Of a stretch of 64,000 nt of DNA, positions 52,745-62,464 are shown piece by piece. Position 1 is the stretch's first letter. Every line of letters starts with the position of its first letter. The translations under genes were made by a program, and so were the position numbers. Where the stretch lies: positions 4,092,001 to 4,156,000 of the forward strand of contig OY755181.1 in NCBI GenBank assembly GCA_963576735.1, written 5' to 3'. The notes under the pieces were generated by a model. That model was not told where the DNA came from and made no database searches. It saw nothing but the letters and a program-made list of their open reading frames with translations. Origin of the DNA: Bedellia somnulentella. Its lineage: Eukaryota > Arthropoda > Insecta > Lepidoptera > Bedelliidae.

Positions 52745-54135
52745 AAATTTTGTATTTCTGAGTCTAACGATAATATTTTAAACGCACAACAAAAATACTC
52801 GATTGTATTGTACGCCTGTTTATTACAATTTTAAAACAGCTATTCATTTAATTACTAAGATTTCATAAATTTCATAAAGGCTAGAGACCATTCTGCAATT
52901 CACAATTACATTATATCTACGCCCACAGCTTATACGAGTTCACAAACATCTAGTACTTAAATTTATCTTATTACATAGTTTATGTTTGAGTGAAATATTT
53001 GAACTATCATGTCTGAAAACAATTATACCTAGAAATCTTTAAACCTTTTCTTGAGCTATCAAACCCTTTTTCTGGAAATAGCTACTTCATAAAATAATTA
53101 AAACAAATTAAGTTCTGTTCCATCAAGTTGATTAAGAATGAAATCATACTAAGTTATGTAGATGGATAAAAAATCATCGGCTAAGTGTTAGTTGGTTTGC
53201 AGACTACTATGGGTTCTGCACCGTTGTCTATAAAAAGGCAAATAAAAATGACTGTTTTATGGTAACCCCCTTTAATATTCAGTAATTGATTATAAGAAAT
53301 ATATCATAATTACTGATTTCACTTCTACCGTTGATGAGATATAGATTACAGACAGACAGCGAAAACGAAAAAAAGAACCTAATGGGTTTTGGGAATCTTG
53401 AATAATAAAATCTATGATCTTTAATTAAGTGATAAAACGATTTAAACAAAAGTACTGAAACTGATACATTAGTTCAATGGTAATCAAAGTTTTTAAACAA
53501 CTCAAACTTGCCAAAGTATTTCAATGGCACAAACACAATTGCCCATAACAGTCACCATTGATTTCACTAAATTGAAATTGTTTATATAACTATCGATCAA
53601 TTTACAGCCTTCACTATATTAAATATTTATTTTTATGGTAGGTTTCCGTTTGTCAGTCAATATTTACGCGAAAACCATTTTGAAAAGAGCCAACCGCTTG
53701 GAATTGATTTTTATGTCGTTGATGTATTCACAATGGTTGGTTTCAAAATATTGTTTGTGTTGCACATAGGAACCTTTTCAGACTTTGAAATTGAAAAAAG
53801 AGATTTATTGCGTGCTATTTTATCTTTTTTCATTTTATGAGTAAAACGACTGGCGATTATTTTTGATATTCTTTTCAAAAGTTTCGACCTACGATCATGA
53901 TCAAAATGTTGAGTATTTAAAATTAATAGCTTGGAGATATGTGTGAATAGCAGTTTGTACACACAGTATTTTTGCTAACTGTAACAGTATAAGGGTTCAG
54001 ATACAAAGAAGCATGACTTCAAACCTGATTCGCTAATTTTGTACAACGTTGTATCTTTTATGGTAACCTTTAAATAAATAATAGTTTGGCTTAGTATACT
54101 AAATAATATTATATTGTTAGTCAGAAACGTATAAT
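52745..54135. other. Long AT-rich stretch, nothing recognised
   Basis: Short minus-strand frames at 53,711-53,962 and 53,975-54,175 have no domain. No family repeat. Confidence 0.35.
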
Positions 54136-55205
54136 ATACGAGGGGCATGCCAAAAGAAACTAGATAGGTACTCAAAAATTATAAAATTTATTCTTTATTA
54201 CAAATATCGATCTATTCAAAGTATTCATCCTGAGCACGTATACACTTATCCATACGTCTGAACTAGAGATGGGATTTTGCCCGGGCATTTTGGGCGGATT
54301 GGATTTATGCCCCATAAATGTCCATAAATGCCGAATAAATGTCCATTACTTGGGCAGAAATCTTATTTAATTTTAATTTTTAAAATATCATTATTGTAAG
54401 AGTGTGGTTGATGTTATTAGTTAAAATCATCATAAAATGACATATTTTATTTAAAGAATGAATAATACTTATAGGGTTCATGATAGGGACCATTAGCATA
54501 AAAGTCAATGGGTGCAATCCAACCCGTTTTATGAAGTTTTGCAGACAGAAACGCAAACATTTTTAAATGCAAGAATCTTATCATACTTTTTATGATAATT
54601 CATTAATTTGTTACAATACAATAGGGAAAAATTGTGATACTGTTTTAAACTTTTAATTTAAACAAACATTCTGGATGGTCATAGTCTGGAGGGCTCGTAT
54701 CAAGTACAAATCGCGCGCTCCTATTGGACACTTTATATAATATAAAGTTGAGTATAATTAGATAATTATATACAGTTGAGACCAAATTGACATTGACATT
54801 CCGCCGAAATCAATCTCGCTATTTTGTACCTAGGTTTTAAATTGCGTAGAATTTTGACAGCTGCCATGTTTTGACATGTCAGAGGTTATAAATCTTTTTG
54901 ACCAGGCTCATTTTTTTAATTTCTATTAAAGTATGAACATCCACGTCAACTCATTTTATTTGTTAGAATATAATATATAAATTTTATTATGTTCTACGCT
55001 GCAAATGCAAAAAGCGCATTCACGGTGAACAGAAAATTTTAAAATATAACAGTTAATAATAAAAAATAATAGCAAATACCGAAAAGAAATGAGCGCATTT
55101 GAGTATTCAAAGAAGTCGAATGACATGGCATGACAAGACACACGCATAACGACAGCTACGAGCGACATTGAATAAATAATACAGAGCGAGCATTTGCTTT
55201 ACGTT

Positions 55206-55455
55206 TTACATCCATCTACTTACGGCTACAAATCCCTAAAAGGGGTAGCCTGCTCTTCTGAATCTTAAAATTGTTTAGCCACTTGGAAGTTAAGTAGAGA
55301 AAGATTGTTATATAAATATTTTTGGTGATGGGTCTCCAACCGCATCGCCCAAAAGTCGCTTAAAAAGCCCCGATACCCTTAGTCGCCTCTTACGATAACC
55401 CATGGGAAGAAATGGGGTAGCGCTATTTTAAACCGGCACTTAGCCGACACAGCAA
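55206..55455 (-). repeat. SINE-B copy inside the hAT element
   Basis: TACTTACGGCTACAAATCCC, AGCCACTTGGAAGTTAAGTA, GATGGGTCTCCAACCGCATC, TAGTCGCCTCTTACGATAAC and a degraded reversed 5' end. Confidence 0.8.
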
Positions 55456-55663
55456 AAAGGTTTACTAAACCTAGAACCTACTAACAAAGAAGGTGCCAGC
55501 TAAAAAAATAAATAAGGTAATTAAAATTGAATTGATATCATGTTCGTAATATTGAAATATTATATAATATATAAAAATTTTTTACTATTGTATAATTTTA
55601 CTTGACTTAGGTTATATTTGCATTTGCCTTTAAAAAGGTAAGACACAACTTAACAAAAATCTA

Positions 55664-55715
55664 GCAGCGGATATACGCTCCCGTCGCTCTGCCAACTGAG
55701 CTATACAATCATCAA
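55664..55715 (-). repeat. tRNA-like head fragment
   Basis: GTCGCTCTGCCAACTGAGCT in plus orientation is the complement of a box A-containing D-arm, resembling the tRNA-like segment at 35,921. Followed by a TGATCAAGTGATCATGATCA palindrome-rich stretch. Confidence 0.5.
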
Positions 55716-56270
55716 GCTGATCAAGTGATCATGATCACTGGCGCGAAAATTGGTTTTTGCCTGTTTCCTTACATCTTTACTTGTGTCAACGCCATCTACC
55801 GCCAAATTATTACAACCCGGAAATATGCGCCTTTTGCCACGAATAGTTAATGTCCTCTGTCAATATATGACATCAAAATCATTCGTGTCCGCTGTGGTTT
55901 TTTTTCCATACATTGATGCTCATTGACCTTTACAAATTAAACACGAACTGTTTTTCAGTTTAAAACCCTAATACCTAAGTATTATTTCATCCCCTTTGAG
56001 TATAAAAAGTAGCGTGAACGTGAGTATTTTCACATTTTAAAATTCTGTTAGCGGAATATACCGTTACTACATGATGTTAATAATCTTGAAAAATAAAAAT
56101 AAAATATATGTTTTTTTCGCTTAGTTACTTTATAACATTATTCGTTGTACTAAAGTTAATATCTTATAGCTACTCTATCGCTTGATATAATTGAATGTGT
56201 TTTTTTATTGTAAGGGTATAAATAATTATTATTATCGTTCAAAGTAAAAGGGGGTTAAGATTAAGAATTT
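55716..56270. other. Interior of the hAT element, unassigned
   Basis: No gene or named repeat was recognised; it does not encode a transposase fragment that I can see. Confidence 0.4.
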
Positions 56271-56632
56271 AACATAACATAAAAGTTCACGCCGTTTATC
56301 AGAGCCGGTAGGCAGAGCTACCAATGATGAACATCACGTGACAGCGCCACTTAGTGTCCGAAATAGGTACCAATGTTTTGCTTAGACAGTGGACTCACGT
56401 GATAGGGGGCAGGCCTATTGCCGTTTTGTACGAATACACTGTCATATGGCTAAGTACAACTCGGCCATGTGGTTTTCTCACGATGTTTTCCCTCACCGTT
56501 GACAACCATGATAAATTAACCACATATATGACATTAGAAAAGATCAATTGGTGTAGCCCCGACCCGGGATTTGAACTCACGACAGTCTGTTTACGGGCGG
56601 GCGTTCTACCCATTGGACTATAATGTCGTCTA
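56271..56632 (-). repeat. SINE-A copy inside the hAT element
   Basis: Full-length minus-strand copy from (TTATG)-type end at 56,272 to the head GACATTATAGTCCAATGGGT, with box B GAGTTCAAATCCCGGG. Confidence 0.9.
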
Positions 56633-56906
56633 AGTAAGAATTTAAAGTACTTATATGCCTATATTTGGCATATTGTAACTTTTTTTTTCTTCTTATTCCT
56701 TTATTCTGATGACGCTGATGTAAATGTATAAGTTAAACACAATTAAAATAATGATCCACTTGTAGTTTAATTTTAAAGTAGAGTTTTGTTTTTCCGCCCA
56801 GCGATTGGGCATTTATCGGGCGTAAATTCATTTTTGTCCATTTTAACCCAATACGTCCAATCTGCCCAATAAGTTTTTATGCCCTCGACCCATCTCTAGT
56901 CTGAAC

Positions 56907-57547
56907 CAATTGGAAAATACCTGTGACCACTCTTCTTTAGATACCCCAGAAATCTCGAAATTATAGGCAACCAGCGCATATTCTTTGCTTTCAACCCTCT
57001 TTCCCGTTAGTTTTTCTTTGATTTTTGGAAATAAGTAAATATCACAAGGCGCTTGGTCAGGGGAATATGGCGGGTGAGGGAGAATTGACACATTTTTCGA
57101 GTTGAAAAAGTCTAGTGTTCTGGCAGACGTGTGCGGCGCCGCATTGTCGTGGTGCCAGAGAAGGTGCCGGATTCCTGACTTCGGTCGCTTGTCACACCAA
57201 GCTGATATTACTGTTGGAGCACAAACTGTCACATACCATTCAGAGTTTACCGTTCTGTCATTCTCAAGCACATCAGTAGCAATATGACCCGTTTTGCAGA
57301 AAAACGAGGCGACCATTTGCTTCTGTGTGCTTCGTGCACGGCGACATTTCCTTGGAGTTAGCTCGTCTTCAAAGCACCATACAGTCGACTGTCGCTTTGA
57401 TTCTGGATCATAGTTATATATCCATGTTTCTTCACCAGTCTGTATATCACATACGTTTTTTTTCTCGTCTCCGTTGAATTTATCAATCATGAATAGGCAC
57501 CAATCCACCCGACGGTCTTTCTCCTCATCGGTAAGTTTGTGCGGCAT
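56907..57547 (-). pseudogene. mariner transposase, inactive
   Basis: The minus-strand frame starts at an ATG that follows a stop codon where the family has Trp; upstream in the same frame TIIHDHLSLRKRCSR is the end of the second helix-turn-helix, so the gene is really longer at the N-terminus. The catalytic domain carries IQTGEETWIYNYDPESK where mariner has GDE, so the first catalytic Asp is Glu here. The second and third acidic positions are intact in HHDNAAPHTSA and SPDQAPCDIYLF, 34 residues apart (the mariner D,D34D spacing). The C-terminus is cut at NWFR by the hAT insertion. The three lesions together make it inactive. Confidence 0.85.
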
Positions 57548-57614
57548 CTATCTCGAACAACGTTTACGGAGAGAAAGGTGGTCGTGAATTATGGTTTGCA
57601 TTTCCTTCCCATTC

Positions 57615-58356
57615 ATTCCCTTTTTTTCAAAAGACGCACATGCAATATTCATCATCTCTTGCAGCTCTTCAACCGATGATGCAAGTAGCACTTAATAGTC
57701 GGCGTATCAGAGGTATTCAATGATGAATCCACCCATTCTCAAATCGTAATCACTTTCACGCAACACTGTTAAACAGTCATCCATGAACAAATTGAAGAGC
57801 CACGGAGAAGCTACACAACCCTGTCAGACACCCCGGGAGATCCCGAACCAGTCAGTATTTTCCCCATTTACTCTTACACATGCACTAGAATCCTCATTGA
57901 GTGATACCAATGCACATATAAGTTGACTCCCCAAACCGAACTTGGACAGCACCTCCCATAAATACTTTCTTACGACCCTTTCGGTTCTTAGCTAAGAACT
58001 TTTCGGTGATGCTCCTTCAAGAAAAGATTTGGTCCATACATCCCATCCCCTTTCGAAATCCTGCTTGCACATCCCAAATTTTATCATCAGTTTCATTCAT
58101 CACTCTTTCAATCAAAACCTTTGCATACAATTTACCGACAATGCTGAGTAGGCTAATTCCACTGTAGTTTCTAGCCTCCTGGTGTGACCCCTTTATATAA
58201 AAGCACAATTACCGCTTTGCACCAGTCTTGTGGCACTTTGCCACTCAACCAGCATTTTTGGAAAAGGAAGTACAACCAGGAAGCCACCACCCCTTTACCA
58301 GCCCTCAGCATTTCGGTGTTTATCCCGTCATACCCTGCTGCTTTCCTTAGTTATAT
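57615..58356 (-). pseudogene. RTE-like LINE reverse transcriptase relic
   Basis: Minus-strand reading gives, across several frames and stops, AAGYDGINTEMLRAG, WLSGKVPQDWCKAVIVLLYKG, YSGISLLSIVGKLYAKVLIERV, VQAGFRKGMGCMDQIF, QGCVASPWLFNLFMDDCLTV and a degraded YADD box (YADY followed by a stop) then VLLASSVEELQEMMNIA. These are successive blocks of an RTE-like polymerase. It is probably the polymerase core of the same family as LINE-C, whose C-terminus follows a similar polymerase in moths. It ends abruptly at the mariner. Confidence 0.8.
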
Positions 58357-58654
58357 ATATACACATCATCACGTTTGATTTTATAAAAAGTTATTATTGA
58401 AACCATAGCTACACAGTTTAATAAACAACTTATATCATTGTGTGCCCTTTCCTGTTGGTCCCACCGCCCACGTGGTTTGAATCATAACATGAATTTAATC
58501 TCAATCTTACATATAATAAACTTATTCTCAATCATAATATAGTCTAGGCCAAATATAGGTGCCACCCATCCGGTGATAGTATATCACGGGATTTCCATAA
58601 AAGTAGTATCTCTGCACTCGTTAACGTGTCACCATAATGACACACTTTAAACTC

Positions 58655-58907
58655 AAACTGAAAAGTTTACACCGTATATCCCCGAAGAGGTTGACAGAGG
58701 TACTAATACTTCTGAACGAACACACTCTCACATGACTGAGTACAAATCAGCCATGTGGGTTTCCTCACGATGTTTTTCCTCACCATTAACAACCATGATA
58801 AATTAACCGCACTTTAGAAAAGACAAATTGGTTTAAGTTCGACCCGGAATTTGAACCCTGATCATTTGCACGATAAGCGGTGTTCTACCCGCTGAGCTAT
58901 TACGGTG
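58655..58907 (-). repeat. SINE-A copy with central deletion
   Basis: End region (ATATCCCCGAAGAGGTTGAC) to TACTTCTGAACG, then a jump to ACACTCTCACATGACTGAGT; the head is well kept (CCGTAATAGCTCAGCGGGTA on the minus strand). Confidence 0.85.
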
Positions 58908-58909
58908 GC

Positions 58910-59261
58910 TTTTACACACTTTACATAGGTAATATTCAACTTCAAAATTCGTGCCAACATTATTGGCGATGTAGAAACAAAATAAAAGCACAACACGAAT
59001 TCAAATGTAAGCAAAATCAACTGAAAATGCAATAAATTTGAAACAAAATATATAGCCTGCCGGATACCGCCCCTAACTTCCTAAGTTGAAATTTTGAACC
59101 TTAAAAATTGAAGCCAATGCAATGAATATGTCTTTCCCAATGTATTTGTTCGTTCGAATATTTTGAAACTTTAGGTTAAACAATACGAGTTGATATTTTA
59201 TACAAATATGAAGTTCGCAAGTATTAAGGCTTATCTACAAAATGCTTTTAAAAAATACAAT
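58910..59261. other. AT-rich stretch, nothing recognised
   Basis: No repeat or gene recognised. Confidence 0.4.
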
Positions 59262-59274
59262 TGTAAAGAAAATA

Positions 59275-59486
59275 ATGGTAATAAATATGGTAATGGTAAT
59301 GATAGTAGAGGACGACCACGGAGAAAAAGGCTGGCGTCCGAAGTATGAAGAATAAAAGAGCATGTATGAAAAGATTGATGGATGTAAACGAAGCTAGAGA
59401 GATTTGTCAGGATCGTACGAAGTGGCGATCAATAGTCTCTACCTACCCCAATGGGAACTAATGGCGTGAGTATATGTATGTATGTA
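59275..59486 (+). pseudogene. LINE-C 3' insertion with 13-bp target duplication
   Basis: TGTAAAGAAAATA flanks it at 59,262-59,274 and 59,487-59,499. It has GATAGTAGAGGACGACCACG, a 30-bp deletion, then GGCGTCCGAAGTATGAAG through to GGCGTGAGTATATG(TATG)n. Confidence 0.93.
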
Positions 59487-59499
59487 TGTAAAGAAAATA

Positions 59500-60020
59500 C
59501 GTAAATCAGAAAAAAATACATGTTTCTGAACAAAATTACAAAAGATTAAAAAGCAAAAAAACTACATCTTAATATTATTATTATTTGAGTAAAGCGAGAT
59601 ATTTAGATTTCTGATTCAACACAGAAAATCTATTTTGCGTATGTTTAGCAAAACATTTTACCTGTTGGCATTGTTTGAAATGAGGCTGCTTGTGAAATGT
59701 GATATTTTGATATTAATGTTCTCTATTGAGCTGCCGTGAAGCATAATATGTAGATATTGTATGATTATCGTATAATGTACGTGTTTTATTAACTATAGTA
59801 ACTATACAGCGTGGAAATGCTGCCAGTGTGATGGGAGTATGGCTTGGGGCGGTTTGTTTGCCTAATTTGTTGTGTTACTTTTAATTTTTTTATTATTTTT
59901 TATTTAGTTAAAGTTAATGGTTAATTTATTTTCTACAAATATATGTATAAAAGAAAAAAAAACTATAGTATTAAAGTGATGTACGAAAAATCTTTAATAC
60001 GGAAATGTAATCATATTATC
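59500..60020. other. AT-rich stretch, nothing recognised
   Basis: No repeat or gene recognised before the tail of the Jockey-like LINE. Confidence 0.4.
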
Positions 60021-62020
60021 ATGTATTTATTTATTTATTTATTTACAAAAACATAAACATTACAGGTATATACCTAATTCGATTATGTTTCACATTAATA
60101 CACACACGAAATAATAAGTAAATAACAAAAATTATACTATAATCTACTGATAACAACTAAAACTTAAATCTATTTATAACATAAAACTTTAAGACATACA
60201 TGTTTATATTCCGTTGCCGAACACGAAAATATATCAACTTGCTCCGCAACCTGATTCAGGGACGTGATAGCTCGGGAGAGCGCGCTGTCGCGCAGCAAGT
60301 TAGTGCGCGCCGCCGGCGTCGCCAGCAGTCGGCCGCGGCGCCTTCGCAAACACGAGCTTGGAACTATCAGATGAATGATACCGAGTATTGTGGGATTATG
60401 AATTGTACTCCTTAAAATTCTAAAACAGTATGAAAGAAGTGCGAAGTCTCTTCCTCATGGGTGTGCCCAATGAGTTATACCCCACCATACCCAGTACGAA
60501 TAAAGTAGGGTACATCAAGGGGTAGTAAGGATAAACTCCGTACATCTTCCAGTGCATAAATCTAATAAATTTATTTTGTATTTTCTCCACCATAAGGCAA
60601 TACTTAACCTCATGTGGAGACCAGACAACTGCGTTGAATTCTAGTATGCTTCTAACTAAAGCATTATAAAGAGCCTTTATGGCTTCAAGGTTTTGAAAGT
60701 TCTTTACAGTTCGAAGCACAAAGCCCAGCATTCGAAAAGCTTTCTTACACGTGTTTACAATGTGATTACGAAAATTTAGATCAGCTGTGATGTTAATCCC
60801 AAGTTCTCGCACTTCATTTACTCGCGGCAATATTGCGCCATCAATCAAGTATTGATAATGGTATGGAGTCCTCTTTCTAGTTAATGTCATTGTGCTACAT
60901 TTAGTTAAATTTAAGTTAAGTTTGTTAGCTTTACTCCATTCTACTACACTATCGATATCTTTTTGCAAAAGTTCAAAGTCATCAGATGACTTGATTGGAA
61001 GGAAAAGCTTAAGGTCATCCGCGAACATAAGGCAGTTGGCATTTTTTAAAACATTAGGTAGATCATTAATCATAATTAAAAAGCCTAAAGGACCAAGATT
61101 GCTTCCTTGATTTACGCCGGAATTTGTGGGATAATCTTTAGAAGCATGACCGTTTAAGCTTACATATTGCCGTCTATTACTAGAGTAGCTGGCCATAAAT
61201 TTCAGCGATTGAGGAGTAAAACCCATTTGAGCCAACTTGGCTAAATAAATATCACCATCAACTAAGTCAAAGGCTTTTCTAAAATCAAAATACGCCACAT
61301 CGACGTTTTCCCCTGAGTCCACATGAGGTGTTACGTGAGACATAAAATTAATTAAATTACTAGCAGTGCTATGACCAGGCCTGAATCCATGCTGACTGTC
61401 CGATATGTGAGGACTTATCTCCCTATATATTCGTCTCTGTAGTGCTGAGTCAAAGACTTTAGCAAAAGCTGTTAAAACAGCGATGGGGCGATAATCACAA
61501 ACATCAACTGTCGTAGTGCCTTTCGGTAAGGTACGACTCTCGTAGTCTTCCATGCTTCTGGATATAAAGCCTCCCCTAGGAACAAATTAAATATGAAATG
61601 CAGTGGCTCTTTTAACACGTTATGACAATCCTTTACTACGAAAGCCGGAAGGCTTGGCGGGAAGCCGCGCCAGCGCCGCGCCCATCGCATCCGAGATGCT
61701 GAGACTCGCAGCTTTTTCTGTGTATACGGAACTAAAGTACTCAGAAAAAGCCTCCACACACTCTTGCTCGGATAGCTCAGACCCGTTCCTACATATCATT
61801 GCCTTATTGGTGTTGTGCCTCTTACCTTTTACTAATTTCCAAAATAACTTAAGTTCCTTAGCAATCAGAAATTGTAGTCTTTTGTCATGGTTTTCACTAG
61901 CAATACGCAAGTCTACTTTAAGTTTGGATCTTAAAGCTGAAAACACTTCATAATCACATTGTAAACCCGTGCTTTTATACAATTTATGTAATTTAGCCTT
62001 TTTGGATATGTCTTTTTAAT
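60021..62020 (-). pseudogene. Jockey-like LINE relic: reverse transcriptase with several frameshifts
   Basis: On the minus strand the polymerase begins near 62,020 (5'-truncated; a stop precedes KKAKLHKLYKSTG). It runs through KLFWKLVKGKRHN in one frame (to about 61,650), AFVVKDCHNVLKEPLHFIFN and YPEAWKTTRVVP in a second (about 61,650-61,530), then the main 377-codon frame (61,553-60,420) with CDYRPIAVLTAFAKVFDSA, HGFRPGHSTASNLINF, YFDFRKAFDLVD, the SNLGPLGFLIMINDLP block and the active site CLMFADDLKLF. The C-terminus continues in another frame at about 60,360-60,178 (RAITSLNQVAEQVDIF). A 3' UTR leads to (AAAT)n at 60,046-60,021. At least three frameshifts make it inactive. Confidence 0.88.
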
Positions 62021-62464
62021 TGGAACACAGTCATCTATAATTTTATTAAGTATTAGATAAAAATAATGTACGGTCCAGGCTGAGTTTCAGTAAACTGATC
62101 CGTACATAGATAAAATGAAGTTAAAGAAGTTAAGTTGTTGTAAAAGATATATTGTAGAAAAAGGGTAAATTAACAGTCAGCACTCGTGGCTGTGTATCTG
62201 CTATGTTGTTTAAAAGTACTCGTGACTTACGTGTTGTTTGAGTGAATTATCGTTAATTACTAATAATAAGATGTTATATAAAAATAGACGTGAGCTAAGA
62301 GCTCGCGGAAAGTAGGCCGCTGTGGCAGCAGTTAATTGTACTTTGTACGGTGATGGACCGTACATGCTCCCGAGGGAGGAAGTAAACCTAATTATAATTA
62401 CGCGACAACATAGCAAATCCAACAACCATTACAATAATTAATTAATTTAATGTATATTTAAGGT
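62021..62464 (-). repeat. Post-env region, probable LTR part of the errantivirus-like element
   Basis: It follows the env stop on the minus strand and carries TATATAACATC (TATA-like, about 62,270) and repeated TGTACGG motifs, including an 8-bp-arm hairpin TGTACGGT/ACCGTACA at 62,344-62,365 and another TGTACGG...CCGTACA pair at 62,067-62,106. Typical retroviral LTR ends were not identified and the Jockey-like LINE truncates the region, so the LTR call is inference from position. Confidence 0.4.

Larger units (their letters stand above)
54264..56898. mobile_element. Non-autonomous hAT-like element, 2635 bp, 8-bp target duplication
   Basis: Ends TAGAGATGGG (54,264) and CCCATCTCTA (to 56,898) are perfect 10-bp inverted repeats, flanked by GTCTGAAC at 54,256-54,263 and 56,899-56,906. 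Subterminal GGGCATTT/AAATGCCC-like and CCATAAATG-type motifs are repeated at both ends. The 8-bp duplication and the ends fit the hAT superfamily. No transposase is encoded; SINE-B (55,206) and SINE-A (56,271) have inserted inside. Confidence 0.85.
54139..57614 (-). mobile_element. mariner-family relic interrupted by a hAT element
   Basis: The 3' end on the minus strand lies at 54,139 with CGAGGGGCATGCCAAAAG, a typical mariner end, preceded by TA. From there to 54,263 the minus strand encodes the transposase C-terminus and stop (RMDKCIRAQDEYFE). The coding sequence resumes at 56,907 after the hAT insertion and its 8-bp duplication. The N-terminal half of the DNA-binding region is missing near 57,614, where an RTE-like LINE relic begins. 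Confidence 0.8.

Noticed and set aside
838..55455. Regularly recurring repeats, considered as a CRISPR array
   Set aside because: Copies are ~250-370 bp, irregularly spaced, in both orientations and with target duplications; they are SINEs in a eukaryotic genome.
60230..60360. GC-rich patch that looks like a CpG-rich promoter
   Set aside because: On the minus strand it encodes the C-terminal part of the Jockey-like polymerase (SRAITSLNQVAEQVDIF), which explains its composition.
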